Counted from the stretch's first letter, positions 12,444 through 24,255 are shown. The stretch is 64,000 nt of DNA from Macrotrachela quadricornifera (GCA_022393335.1 JAJEKB010021741.1:596908-660907); one strand, 5' to 3'. Made by a program: numbers and translations. Notes: generated by a model not told the origin, from the letters alone.

Positions 12444-14567
12444 ATGTCTACTGAATTAATAGAAGAAACAACTTCACATGCTGAAGAAAAGGATGATCGT
12501 TTCTCTGCTGGTGATTGGCTATATTGGATGTGTGAATTTGAAAAGGCTCAAGAACATTTTCAAGCTGTTTTAAAACAACCAACTTTAAGTACTTCTAATT
12601 TAGCTCGATGTTACAAATCATTGGGTGCAATTGAAGTTGAATTGAAAAAGTATGACGATGCATTAAATATTTACAATCAACAACTTGATGTATTAATGAA
12701 ATGTTCTTCTGCAAATACAAAGGAAGAGATTATGTTATGCTACATTTCAATAGGTAAGGTCTATTGGTTAAAACACAACTATGAACAAGCTATTGATCAT
12801 CATAAACGGGCACTCGAATTCGCACAATCTATTATGGACTGTAAAAGTCGTATTTCAACTATTTACAAGAATCTGGCTAATATCTATACGAATATAAAAC
12901 AATTTGAGTTAGCATTAGAACATTTTCAGAAAGCATTGGATATCGATAGTCAACATCTTCGAGAAGGTCATCCGAAATTTGGACAAACTTATGCAAATAT
13001 GGGAATAATGTATCAGTCACAGAAAAATTACAATGAGGCATTGGCTTATTTTGAACAAGCTCGTGAAATATTTCTCAAAACTCTTCCGTTAACTCATCCA
13101 CTTATTAAGAAAACAGAAAGGATCATAGATCAAATGAAATCAAAGTTAGGTAAGCGACAAAGCTATCTACTTTCATTCGATTTTGTCTCACCGTGTAAAA
13201 TGTCTTATATTATCAGAAATTGAATAAAAGTCTTTTTTCCAAGACTCTGCGCTTATATTGATCTTGAAAAACATCCTGTTTGAGAAAATTTTTTTCTTCA
13301 TTGCACTTTTCTTTCGGATATAGAAAGGAGAACAGATCTTTAACATTTAGCTACAAGATTTGCAATTAGATTTTAGGTATACATCTATATTCATACCATT
13401 AATATGTAAGAAGATAAGATCTTGAGACAATAATACTAATTAACGATTATCTAGCTACTTTTCAAAACTCGATTGTGCTCAATTGTCGAAGAAAACATAA
13501 TCTTCATTCACAGACTTGTATCATGCTGGCAAATGTGAATATTTTTCGAAATGACTGTTAGTTCCCAAATTGATTGCTTGATTTTGTAGACAAAATTTGA
13601 CTTCAGATTCATGTTTAGCTTCAAATCTTACAGCAGAAAGGCTATTCGAAAAGTTTTTTTAGAGATATTCATCCATGACCTATAGTGCTCATTTTTCGGT
13701 TATGTATGTGTCAGAAAAAATGTAATAAATCTATATTAAAATCTAATTACAAATTTTAGTTAAAAAATAATCAGATAATGTTGTAACTGAAATCTATTCA
13801 CTTATCTATACTCCAAGTCTTGGTCAAGATTTTACTTTTAAGATGTTACAATAGAGTTTCTTGTTTTATTTTTTTCTTTTAAGCCGAAAACAAAAGCAAT
13901 ATAGAACTATCACTGGATACTCAGGTAAATATTACATCCTTGTTTTTGCCATTATCTATAATTTATTTGAATGTTTATTGTTCAAAAACAGCCTGTAAAT
14001 GCCATCGATATTCTTACTCCAAACAATGTAATGATAATTTGGCTAGATGAACACATCGGTCGTGATGAAAATTGTCGAGATTTGAAAAATGAATTTCAAC
14101 AAATTACCAAAAGTTTTAAAATGGTAGATTCAGTTGATAGTTGTCGACAATGTTTACCACATGTGAAAAACCGAAAAGTCTTCTTTATTATTCAAGGCAA
14201 ATATGCTAAAGAAATTGTTCCTGATATTGTTCAAATTATATCACCAACAATGAAACCTGTTGTCTACATTTTCTGTTTACATATAGTCTATTTAAGTGAA
14301 TGGGCACAAGAACAAGAATGCATCATGGAAGGTGGCATGTTCGATCATGAAAAAGATCTTTTAGCTAGACTCAGCAAAGATCTAAGTGACTATGTTAAAC
14401 AAGAAACAATGGAATACAATAAATCTTTAGAATCAGAATTAATCTCAAAATTTTTATCACAATTTACACAAGTATTCGAACGTTGTTGTCGAGCAAAAGC
14501 AGCGATTGTATCATCTTCTCATGAAATTGGCAATGATAGAAGTCAAACTGCAACCATTACTACATAA
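12444..14567 (+). CDS. TPR protein with C-terminal receiver-like module
   Basis: Three exons, 12444-13149, 13884-13924 and 13992-14567, have canonical introns (734 bp and 67 bp) and matching phases and encode 440 residues. The N-terminal half has five TPR units, for example GAIEVELKKYDDALNIYNQQ and ANIYTNIKQFELALEHFQ. Exon 3 carries the same alpha/beta module that opens the two ART-TPR proteins: a first strand MIIWLDEHIG, a second FFIIQG, and a third VVYIFC followed by a EWAQEQ helix. Here the module is C-terminal and no ART domain is present. Exon 3 starts almost exactly where the module starts, consistent with exon shuffling. The upstream TTG in the same frame at 12432 was passed over for ATG 12444. 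A scaffold or regulatory partner of ART-TPR proteins is possible but unproven. Confidence 0.75.
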
Positions 14568-14674
14568 TAAATTTTATCATAGAACAGTCGGACTGATAGT
14601 ATGACTATTCCAGAAAAATAATTCCACATAACATTAATTTTCTATTTCGTTGCCATAGTCTCATCCATATAAAA

Positions 14675-14680
14675 AATAAA
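14675..14680 (+). terminator. Poly(A) signal of the TPR-module gene
   Basis: AATAAA about 110 bases past the stop at 14567. Confidence 0.45.
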
Positions 14681-14689
14681 GAACACTTT

Positions 14690-15710
14690 TTCTCGCATTA
14701 TATCCTCACATTTATGAAAGATTTTTAGGAAAATATTTTGAAATTGTTTCATATTTACACTGGAGTCCTTCTACGAATAACAAAAATACCCAGATCATTC
14801 GTTCGATCTTGCAGATTCCGCCGGAAATGTTTGGAAAATTATGCCTATTCCAATAACTTCTCACCTTTTCCAGAAAGTATCCCGACGAAACCAACCGGAA
14901 ATATATACGGAAGATGGGTGAAGATGAGGGTGAGAGCGAAACAATAGTAGAACCTTATATTACAAGAGAATCTATACCAACGAAAGCGAAAAAAATTATG
15001 TTTTATGGTAATTTGTGATCTCAATCGACAACAAAATGTTTGCAACAACAAAAACAAATCGAAAAAGTTCAATAATTCGGATGAAGTAGAGCCAATATAG
15101 ATAATTTTTTATAGTCATAAGATACAAATAGATTATCCGGCCTTGTATTACATTTCTTCATATTGGAAAATAAGTCTTATAAATTTACCAAATATTATTT
15201 TTCCCTAATAAAATTCTATCCAAACTCCAATTTGCTACGTTGTTTTGACGTTTGTTCTAAACTCAGTGAAATGTATGCATTATATTATGAAACTACTTGA
15301 TTAGTCTCTTAGGTAAGGAGGAAACCGATCGTAGTGGAAGATCTAAATAATACTTATTTTCATCGTCACCTTCAATATTATTTCACAGCATACAAACAGA
15401 CTGAGAGATATTAAAAACTATTTTAATGCTGTTACAACCATTTTGGGCTAAACAGTTGTAAAACTTATAGGTTGATGAATGTTAGCAATAGTATATATGT
15501 TTTATCGCACATGTACAATATTGAAGTTACACAATGGGAGACATAATGAAAATATACACCATTCGTCGCATAACATATTATCAAACAGTCAAAAACAAAT
15601 AAAAAACGACTGATTGAAATCATCGTGAATTAATTCAACTCATAAATTGCAGTTTCTTGTTTGGTTAGAACAAAAACAAAATTTGCCTTGGTGGTACTAT
15701 CGAAAAATCA
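14690..15710. other. Intergenic, no supported gene
   Basis: Three overlapping 60-75-codon frames on opposite strands near 14712-15072 shadow one another and show no domain. Nothing else was recognised. Confidence 0.4.
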
Positions 15711-15716
15711 TTTATT
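15711..15716 (-). terminator. Poly(A) signal of the 15.7 kb gene
   Basis: AATAAA on the minus strand, 46 bases past the stop of the neighbouring CDS, which supports that CDS as a real 3' exon. Confidence 0.45.
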
Positions 15717-15762
15717 ACAATTAATCACAAAATAATTCTCATATAAAAAATACATATGTTTC

Positions 15763-16167
15763 TCACAATTCATCATGTTCTATTCGAACAGTAATATTCT
15801 CTTTTACTTGATAATGCCATGATTTCACTTTATTCATAAAATTGTTATCTCTATCAACTTGTAATTTATCACAACAGTTATAATACCATTCTTCAATTTC
15901 GTTCCAATTCTTCACAAAGCTTATTTGATGTTTACTCTTATAATATTCAATTGCACGGCATGTTAAATGAGTGTCTCTAGCGTATCCTTCGTATACATTG
16001 AAGCTTAAATGTAAATCATTTGATTTATCCTCTTCTTTAAATCTAAGGACAGACCATGTTTTTCCAAGTTGTATTTCAATTTCTGAATCTTGAAATACAT
16101 CGAGTTTCAAAATTAATCGATTACGAGCAGGATCGCAATCAATAATTTTAGTTTCAGCAAGTCCCAT
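15763..16167 (-). CDS. Unrecognised 134-residue protein or 3' exon
   Basis: The frame 16167-15763 encodes a polar, charged protein with several aromatic clusters (EEWYYNCC, VKSWHYQV) and an acidic end (EHDEL). There is no signal peptide, membrane helix or known motif, and I do not recognise the family. Immediately before the ATG the minus strand reads TTTCATTTGTTGTAG, a good splice acceptor, so this may be the last exon of a longer gene and the ATG an internal Met. A poly(A) signal follows 46 bases after the stop. The composition is protein-like rather than random AT sequence, which is why I keep it. Confidence 0.5.
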   Translation of the reverse strand: MGLAETKIIDCDPARNRLILKLDVFQDSEIEIQLGKTWSVLRFKEEDKSNDLHLSFNVYEGYARDTHLTCRAIEYYKSKHQISFVKNWNEIEEWYYNCCDKLQVDRDNNFMNKVKSWHYQVKENITVRIEHDEL

Positions 16168-16314
16168 CTACAACAAATGAAAGAATACGGAAAGTCTAGA
16201 ATAAACAAATAAAATATAATGTTTTTAGTATTTTCTACAGAAGAAGCATAAAAAAATATGGATAAAGAAATATTTTTAAGCGAAAAAAACATTGACAATT
16301 CTAAATTTAAAGCT

Positions 16315-16578
16315 CTAGAATCTTCTAAAATCTTTAATATCCTCTAGTGTTTTGGATCTTCTAAAGTGTACTGTCTCCTCCTCGCTATATACATTTTTGC
16401 CTATCTGGAAGAAATAATATGAAATGGAACAGTTATTTAACTAAAAATCTTATCCAAGTGAAAAGAGAACACTTAGTCATTGATAAAGAGCTCCAGCATT
16501 ATCATCACTTAGTCGATTAATTTTCGCTGTGCATGCGTCCCAGTCTTGATTCCGAAGTAACGTAGTGACGGACTTCTG
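16315..16578 (-). other. Two candidate exons upstream of the 15.7 kb CDS
   Basis: On the minus strand, 16578-16477 reads a coding-like phrase (LLRNQDWDACTAKINRLSDD) after a CAG. At 16404-16315, after TTCTTCCAG, it reads another (NVYSEEETVHFRRSKTLEDI). Each ends in a stop and neither has a convincing donor, so they could be exons of a decayed gene, alternative 3' exons, or chance. Confidence 0.2.
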
Positions 16579-17173
16579 CTGTCATTGCCAAATGTTTAGC
16601 CAAGCCATACGAATGTATACCAATACCTATTATGTTCCAGAGAACAGCTCGTTCTTGTCATGAATTACTGTTAAACTAACTGTCTACCTCTCCAGCAACC
16701 AGAGTTTGCTTATACTCATATTTGCTCATTATTTTCTTCGAATATCTAAAAAATAAAATTCTATTTGATTAAGAATAGAACATGTATGATGTTCAATTAA
16801 CTATTACTATAAAATATCAAAAAACTTTTGTAATTTTTTGAGTAAAAATAAGACTAGCGAATATTGATACGTCATATATAAACCACTACCCATTTGTTTT
16901 GCGTCATTCATTTCTGCCTCACTTTGCTTAACTTTCTTTTTCTGCCTATTCTATTTTTTTCGTAAGAAACATGATTAAAAAAACCAACTAAAGCTAATAT
17001 TTCAGTGATTAAGACAAATAAATATTACTTTGTTTCAGCCACAATAACTGAGATGGATAAATCATAAAAATAATGAGAGCGATATTCAATGAAAATACAG
17101 CCACTTGTAGGATCGAATGAAGTAATATAAATAAAGAAACATAGCTTTTATGATGTGGTGAAAACGATACATG

Positions 17174-17503
17174 AGTGTGCCCAGTTGTGTTGGTGTCCCA
17201 TTTTGATACAGTCCTACTGTAAAGATAAAACATATTATTGCGCGAATCATATGAAAGAGGATCCCAGATGACCATGAATTGGCCTAATCAAAACCATGCT
17301 TTATCCTTGTAATAGTAGAGAAAACTATCAGCTCATAAGTTATGGTGGTAGGTTTTCTCTACTATTGCAAGGATAAAGCATGGTGTTGATTAGGCCAATT
17401 CATGGTCATCTGGGATCCTCTTTCATATGATTCGCGCAATAATTTGTTTTATCCTTACAGCAGGACTGTATCAAAATGGGGCACCAACATGATTAGACAC
17501 GTC
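17174..17503. repeat. Hairpin element with ~145-bp near-perfect arms
   Basis: The segment from about 17174 to 17325 is repeated inverted at about 17352 to 17503 with few mismatches. Matching blocks include GATCCCAGATGACCATGAAT and GGATAAAGCATGGT. The spacer is about 26 bases. No coding content is needed to explain it; open frames across it are palindromic shadows. It would fold into one long stem, typical of a non-autonomous fold-back transposon or a recent palindromic duplication. Confidence 0.85.
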
Positions 17504-19154
17504 CATACATAAAAAAAGATGGTAACGGAATCAGGGGAAATAAAATATTTTAGAAATTAAAAAAAAATAATGGGCCTGTTTCAAAATTGTTTGCAATACT
17601 TCATTGTGGAGAAAATATGAAAAATACTTACAAAGATATTTCAATTAGATCAATAGATCAGAAGATCGTGAGGCTAATCAACAGTCTAAAGTGGTAAATT
17701 ATTTTATGATATTTACAACAGAGTGTGTCTTGCTTTTTTTCGAACGATTTAAAAGGGCACTGAATGAAGTATGGTAAAACTTCCAAATGATTTATATAGC
17801 AAAATAATGAGAGCAATAGATTCTGCCCTCTGATTCACATATAAAATGTTAATATATGCTGGAAAAAACTTTTTTTTATCTTTCTTGTCGTCTTGATAAA
17901 GTTATTGATTTAATAATACGGCAGAGAACAGAAAAAAATATATTCTGAGTATATCGATAAAAATATAAAAGAGATCTTTCTCGTGGTTTTATTAATCTAT
18001 AGATTCAATCTGCAAATATAAAAGAAGAATAATGTAATGTTCTTAATATTACAGGAGGGAGGGGGACTCCCTCAAATCTCCGAAAATTTTGCTTTTTTTG
18101 CTCTCTATTTTTTAAGAATTATTAAGAGATTTCAAAAATTTGGGACGAATTTTTCAAAAAATCTTTGAAAATTTCCGGAAGTGTTCAAAAAAAATTTCGT
18201 TCATGCTGATCTTCTCCCAATAATAGGAAACACTTTCAATTCAAATATGGCGAATAGGGCATTTATTTCTGCCAGGAAAGAATAAAAATATATCACAAAA
18301 AAGTAATAAACATTAAATATGTTTTTCTTGTAAGATGTTTGGACACTTAAACCGGCCCGCTGTTATTGAAGTTGGTATGCATGACGCTTAAAGATGAATC
18401 ACCAAGTAAGAGTAACATGGAAATGGAATATGCCTAAAAATTCTTGGCATGCCAGAGAAGAGTAGAAGTAGGGTATTGTATGAATGCATCGTCTAGCCTA
18501 AATAAATGAAAACGTGCTGGACGTGTCGTGGCATGATGCCAATTGGGTCACATACTTCAGCTTTAGATTATAAGAAAATTAAGCTGATCGGTAAGTACCA
18601 TCGCTCCAGGTCGTTGGGGCACAGTACACGATGTAGCACAATTACTTACGCTGATATAAAGTCACTTGGCACGACTAGAATATCTTTTCATCTCATACCC
18701 ACATCTTTTTTCGAACATACAGTTAGAAAGCGCTTCCAACTCTAATTCTGGATAGATATATTTTATTTGTCAAAAGCATGTTTTAGCCAATGAAAATTAA
18801 GGAAAGATTTTTCTCGGAACTTTTGTAACAGTCGTTATTTTCTATTATAATCGAAATCCTGGCTATAGTTATTCTTAAACATCATATTCACATCTTCTTG
18901 TATCCAACAGAGAATCGGTTCTTGGTTTCACAAAAAAACTTTTCTTTTCTAGTGTATAGCAAATATCACCACCACAAATAATGATAATATTATAATTATA
19001 CTATCACTACAAAAAAAAATGAGAACAACAAAGACTGACAAGAGAATAAATCAATCAATTATGATTCCAAAACAAAAGAAAAGATCAAGAAGATCAAACA
19101 GAAAAAAAGTGATAGTCTTTGCATCATACAATGTTATCTATTGATTTGAAAACA
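17504..19154. other. Gene-poor region, no supported gene
   Basis: Contains a purine-rich run near 18053-18070 (GGAGGGAGGGGGACTCCCTC, partly self-complementary) and a moderately GC-richer stretch at 18350-18760 with no credible frame. The latter may be old transposon sequence. Confidence 0.35.
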
Positions 19155-19436
19155 TTAGCAAATATTATCAACACAACGACACAAAGCTTTGCCATTAAAA
19201 CTAAAAAGTTCACTTGAAAAACCACCATCAGCATTAAAATTAAGAATGCCACTACCAGGACCATGAAAACCGCTTAAAGGACCAAAACGAGCAAATTTGC
19301 AGCTGGCACCACGACGCTTCGTATATTTACGTTTGCTCAGATCAGTAATACCATCATGAAACCAATCACGGCAAAGACCACAGCTGGCACAAGCAGTACC
19401 ATTACATTCAAGGTTGTTTTGAGAGAGTGATGTCAT
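19155..19436 (-). CDS. Small cysteine-rich protein, family not recognised
   Basis: A complete 93-codon frame with ATG at 19436. It has eight Cys, four in a tight N-terminal cluster (CNGTACASCGLCRDWF) and three near the C terminus (CRC...C), with a basic centre (KRKYTKRRGASCK) and a Gly/Phe-rich segment. The spacing suggests disulphides or a metal site. No obvious signal peptide is present, although an upstream exon could supply one. Its base composition is less A+T-rich than the flanks, which favours coding. I have a vague memory of bdelloid proteins with a CASCGxCRDW motif, not firm enough to name it. Confidence 0.5.
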   Translation of the reverse strand: MTSLSQNNLECNGTACASCGLCRDWFHDGITDLSKRKYTKRRGASCKFARFGPLSGFHGPGSGILNFNADGGFSSELFSFNGKALCRCVDNIC

Positions 19437-20958
19437 GGATTGTTGATCTTCTAAATGAAAGTTTCATTGAATGCGCGAAATTCTTAATTATTTAGACAAC
19501 AATACATATATAGTAACCTAAAAATCAACTGAATAAACGAGTTCTGATTTATTTGATTGGAGGAGAGAATGAACAGAGGACTTTTTTAACATCACTTCGA
19601 GTGCTTTGAGGGAAGTGAAATAATGAGAGAGACGAAAGATCGTTTTGTTCAAAAACATTTCAAATGCATGAGCCAAGATACTAACGAAATCCTTTTAGAA
19701 AAACAAACGAAGCGGTATGAATAGAAAAACTAGATGTGGTTCAAAGTTCGATGATGAAATAGACTTGATGGTTTTAGATTGATTTTTAGTAACATTTAAT
19801 GTTTTCTTTAGTTGGATGACACTAATAAGTGGGAACACTTCATATTAAAACGAATTTTTTTATTATTTATACAATCACAACATACTCTTAGATCTACTGG
19901 CCATTACGAGGTTCGGATAATCAGTGGAAAACAGTCCAGAGGTGAGTTTGCACGTTTGAGATCAAATTTTCTAACTTAAGTCGAGTTTAGGTTCCAAATC
20001 AATGGATATCGTTTGTCAACCATTATCAACGCATTTAGTATCCTTCGTTACGAGTCACTGTATGTTGGGAACTCTTAGATTAAAATTTTTAAAGGCGATT
20101 AGAAATTTATTTATTTGAAGTTTCAAATTGGTTTCTCTTGAACATTCAAATCATGAAGACCAATAAAAACAAGAAAAAATACACTAGCTTCAGTACTCCA
20201 CAAAAGTGAAAAGCTGTTAACACATTCTTTGCATGATTAAAATGTAAAACACGATATCCCTACTCGGAATAACATTCATCAAAGTTATTAATTAATTATA
20301 ATAATTTCTGATTATATAATTCTATAGCGAGAGTGAATGTTATAAAGACTATCTGTCACGCTTGTGATAAGTCGTTGCTAAGATATCTGTCATACCCAGG
20401 TCGCAAGTGGCTCATCGAATCTTATAGAAACCAACGATAAACCGATAAATTTCACAACAATGATACTATAGCATTTCCACAATAAGATTTCGATGTTTTT
20501 CTTCCGCTTATCTATGATGTTCCACAGTAGCATTGCTGTTGGATTCGACAAAATACTAATGTAGGAAGCTGTGGGAAAGTGTGGGTTCTTCTGTGGTGAC
20601 TGGCTGCTGACCTAGCCATTTGGATTCCACAATTTCCCACAAAGTGATACTGTGTGATCCAACAGATTTTTGAACTTCAGTGTGCGAAACAGCAAGTTCA
20701 AAGAGGAATGCGTAATATTATGCTTTCGAAACAGTTCTTTTCTGAAGTTCCTGCGTGTTTCGATTGGATGGACCGACTGATGGAGTCGATTATCGCAAAC
20801 GGACTAATCCGCGGCCTCTGAGCAATAGATTACAGTAACATGTTTCATTGATACATTGAATAAATATGTTTCACTTAAAGGAATCAAACTGGAAGTTTGT
20901 CGTAAGACCGCTAATGAGAAATTAATATTTCTGCTGACACAGGTCCATAACGATACAA
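19437..20958. other. Gene-poor region, no supported gene
   Basis: No frame with protein-like content. A weak inverted similarity links CAGTAGCATTGCTGTTGGAT near 20526 with the region near 20650 (ACTGTGTGATCCAACAG), perhaps another decayed small element. Confidence 0.35.
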
Positions 20959-21467
20959 CACTGTAAAAAAAAAGCAACTTTACGGAACCTCAAAAAAAGG
21001 TTCGGTAAATGACAAAAAGCTTGCAAATGTGTTCAACGTTTCAAAAAAAGAACAAAAAAATACACGAAACCTTTAAAGGATCTGACCGTGTGCCCAGGTG
21101 AAGATCCTTTTTTCTCCGAAACTTTTTTAAGTTCCGTAGACCAAAATATAGGTTTTGTAGGAAAATACGAAACTTTTAGAGTTTCGTATTAAACCTCGTG
21201 GTTTCGTACTGGGTTTCGTATAAAACTATTATATTTAATACGAAACTCTAAAGGTTTCGTGTTTCCCTACAAAACCTATTTTTTGGTCTACGGAACTTAA
21301 AAAGGTTTCGGAGAAAAAAGGATCTTCACCTGGACACACGGTCAGATCCTTTAAAGGTTCCGTGTATTTTTTTATTCTTTTTTTGAAACGTTGAACACAT
21401 TTACAAGCTTTTTGTCATTTACCGAACCTTTTTTTGATGTTCTGTAAAGTTCCTTTTTTTTACAGTG
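20959..21467. mobile_element. Fold-back MITE with CACTGTAAAA termini
   Basis: Begins CACTGTAAAA and ends TTTTACAGTG. The two halves are inverted copies over about 230 bases each, with blocks such as GGATCTGACCGTGTG, AAGATCCTTTTTTCTCCGAAA and AAACTCTAAA. The centre is short. It has no coding capacity. It shares its terminal ten bases with the element at 21644-21747, so the two form one family. Confidence 0.8.
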
Positions 21468-21643
21468 AAGGATACACGCACTGTGTGTCCGAGAAGAAAG
21501 AGGGATATAAAAGAAAAGGCGCAAGTTTGGCTATAGCCATAACAATCTGTTTATTGATACAGTAGGATCAGTGTGGACTTTCAGAGATACGATTTTAGGC
21601 TTTGATTACCATATACATGAATATGCGTCAGAGCATAAAGCTA

Positions 21644-21747
21644 CACTGAAAATCAAAGTGGCGTAGAATAATAAACCTACGATAATAGTTTTGCCAGTCA
21701 TAGACGCTTTACTAGGATTTCTTATTCTACGCTTATCTTTTACAGTG
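21644..21747. mobile_element. 104-bp MITE, CACTG termini, TA target duplication
   Basis: Flanked by TA on both sides. It begins CACTGAAAATCAAAGTGGCG and ends CGCTTATCTTTTACAGTG. Inverted arms of about 35 bases include GCGTAGAATAA. TA duplication and CACTG ends suit a Tc1/mariner-mobilised MITE. No coding capacity. Confidence 0.75.
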
Positions 21748-22380
21748 TAGGATCTTGGTCATAATCATGGAGACGAATGACTAGGTATATAGATGTGAGA
21801 TCATGGGTTATAGTCATATAATAGTAGTGGAAGAGTATAAAGGTGAATGTAGATAGGTGGATCGAAGAATTGCAGCTAGCGTGAACTGTCTAGTGGGATC
21901 TAGCGGAGAGATAGGTTAAGGTAGCTTGACACTTTGTTTTCTTCCAAAAAGGTGCATAACATCGAATGTTGCCAATGTGGTTTTATTTTCTCTTGCTATT
22001 TGGCACTCTTTTTGTTCTTTCTATGTGGTAGGAGAGAGATATCAGTATCGTTGAAGGGTGATGACCTGAATTTTGAGTTTTGGAAGTGCTTGTTTTTTTA
22101 AGTATGTACCTATCATTTCTTGATTTCCTTATGTAGTAAAGTAGTGCTGGTACTCTCCTCGTATCTTTGCTCTTGGCTAGTTGTTTATTCTAGAAGGGCT
22201 AATAAAATGGACCATGTAGGATAGCCATAAACAACTCAGATGTCAAGATTGATGGTTTTTCCTTTTGTCTGTGCGCGTATGTTGATATGAGTCCTTATAT
22301 TATACTTGCTGCCAACGTGTCGGTATTCACCACCGTCTCTCTTACAAAGGTGCACCTTAAAACGTCTAATTGCTTCTTGT

Positions 22381-22937
22381 GTGATGTTTTATCCATATAT
22401 AGGTCTTAGTGAGAGTAGAAAAAGCCTAAAAGGGTTATGGCTGTTAGGCTTTTGTTCTGAGTTATGGTCGTTTTCCTGAACTTTTGCATTTATCCATAAT
22501 ACTTGTAGCAAAAATAAAATGACCGAATTTCCAGCTTAAATTTTCTCATAAATATACCTAATAATTCATAGAATATCTCAAAAGATTCAGTCAAAACCTA
22601 CATTCTCTTCTCGAAATGTTATGATTAAAAAAAATTTAAAAAAAACGCCTATATTGGCAACTTTCACAAAACATTAAGATTTTTCAAAGTTTAAGTATCT
22701 CAGAAAGACATTATCCGCTTTGACTGAAACTTTTTAAATACTGTAAGGATCATTAAACATGTTTATGGGCAAAATTTCAGTTTGAAATTCGATTATTTTA
22801 TTTTTGCTACAAGTACCACAAGTAAACTCAAAATGTCAGTAAAATGATCATAACTCGAGAGCAGAGGCCCAGCAGCCAAAACCCTTTTAGGCTTTTTTAC
22901 TCTTACTAAGACCTATATGTGAATAAAACATCACATC
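22381..22937. mobile_element. Inverted-repeat element, arms ~170 bp
   Basis: Left GTGATGTTTTATCCATATATAGGTCTTAGT and right ACTAAGACCTATATGTGAATAAAACATCAC are inverted. The match goes on through AAAGCCTAAAAGGGTT and GTAGCAAAAATAAAAT. A diverged relative of the right arm seems present near 39040-39120 (ACTAAGGTCTACC). Confidence 0.75.
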
Positions 22938-23309
22938 AAAAGCGATCAGACACTTCGAGATATACCCTCATTACAGATAAGACCATTGAAATGAATGAGT
23001 CTGTATACGACAGTTAGAACCATTTTTATTATCACAAATCCTTGTTTTATCTTGCATCAGTGCGTTCGGTTTATTTTGAAACGCGTACTTCTTTGATATG
23101 AGATGCTTCCTCATTCTGTCATACTTTCCTTCCATCTCTTCTACGAGTAAGAAGATCCAGATGAATGAGGCTTTGTGATACAGGTGGAAGCAGCTCTGCT
23201 ATCAGGAATTTTTGTTTTGTTTTGTAGATAAATGTTTGATATATTTTTGAGTTCTGTGCTCGCTTCATGAAGAAGCTGCAACTCGAATCAGTGAGAAGGA
23301 ACAGAAGTT

Positions 23310-24255
23310 CTATCCGTTACAAAATAGAAGGCAACATACGGTTATCTAAATAACTTTCGATAGGACAAAAGGTGGACAGCTTGGGTTTTCATCATTGGAA
23401 AAAAAAACTTTCGACGTCAAAAAAGAATCTTAAATTTGACGAGTCAAAGTTTGGTCAAGCAGATGAGTTTTCTTGAAGATCTTAAGAATGTATTTCTAGA
23501 AAACCTTTTCATTGGAATTTTATTTACTCATTCCCATCTGAAAGAGAGAGTTAGTCTCTATTGATCGGCGCAAGACCACGATCTGTAAATATTCCGTTAA
23601 AGAGTCATAAGGATTTTTTACAGGTCCTGAATTTTCACCAATTGAGCTGAAATCATTTCAGAATATGCCAAAATATGATGGATTATACGGTATGTTGAGT
23701 CCAGTGGTGAGGTTTGCTTTCGATTTCACTATGATATAAAGCCGCTACAACAAAATTTTCGGAAATTCGCTTTTTGACACTATCCGCTCTATTAAACGCA
23801 TATTTCGCAATTTTTGATCTAGCGACTTCATATCATATTGAAATCGAAAGCAAACCTCACCACTGGACTCAACATACCGTATAATCCATCATATTTTGGC
23901 ATATTTTGGAATGATTTAAGCTCAATTGGTGAAAATTCAGGTCCTGTAAAAAATCCTTATAACTCTTTAACGGAACATTTACAAATCGTGGTCTTGCACC
24001 GATCAATAGAGACTAACTCTCTCTTTCAGATGGGAATGAGTAAATAAAATTCCAATGAAAAGGTTTTCTAGAAATACATTCTTAAGATCTTCAAAAAAAC
24101 TCATCTGCTTGACCAAATTTTGACTCATCAAATTTAAGATTCTTTTTTGACGTCGAAAGTTTTTTTTCCAATGATGAAAATCCAAGCTCTCTACCTTTTT
24201 CCTATTGAAAGTTATTTAGATAACCGTATAGTTCCTTTTATTTTGCAATAGACAG
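23310..24255. repeat. Large fold-back element, arms ~430 bp
   Basis: From about 23317 to 23760 the sequence recurs inverted at about 23818 to 24250. Conserved blocks include ACGGTTATCTAAATAACTTTC, GACGTCAAAAAAGAATCTTAA, TATGATGGATTATACGGTAT and GGTTTGCTTTCGATTTCA. The spacer is about 60 bases. Open frames on either arm mirror each other and are not genes. No transposase is encoded. It is among the longest fold-back elements in the window. Confidence 0.85.

Noticed and set aside
23838..24185. Frames inside the fold-back element
   Set aside because: They are mirrored in the opposite arm and contain no domain.
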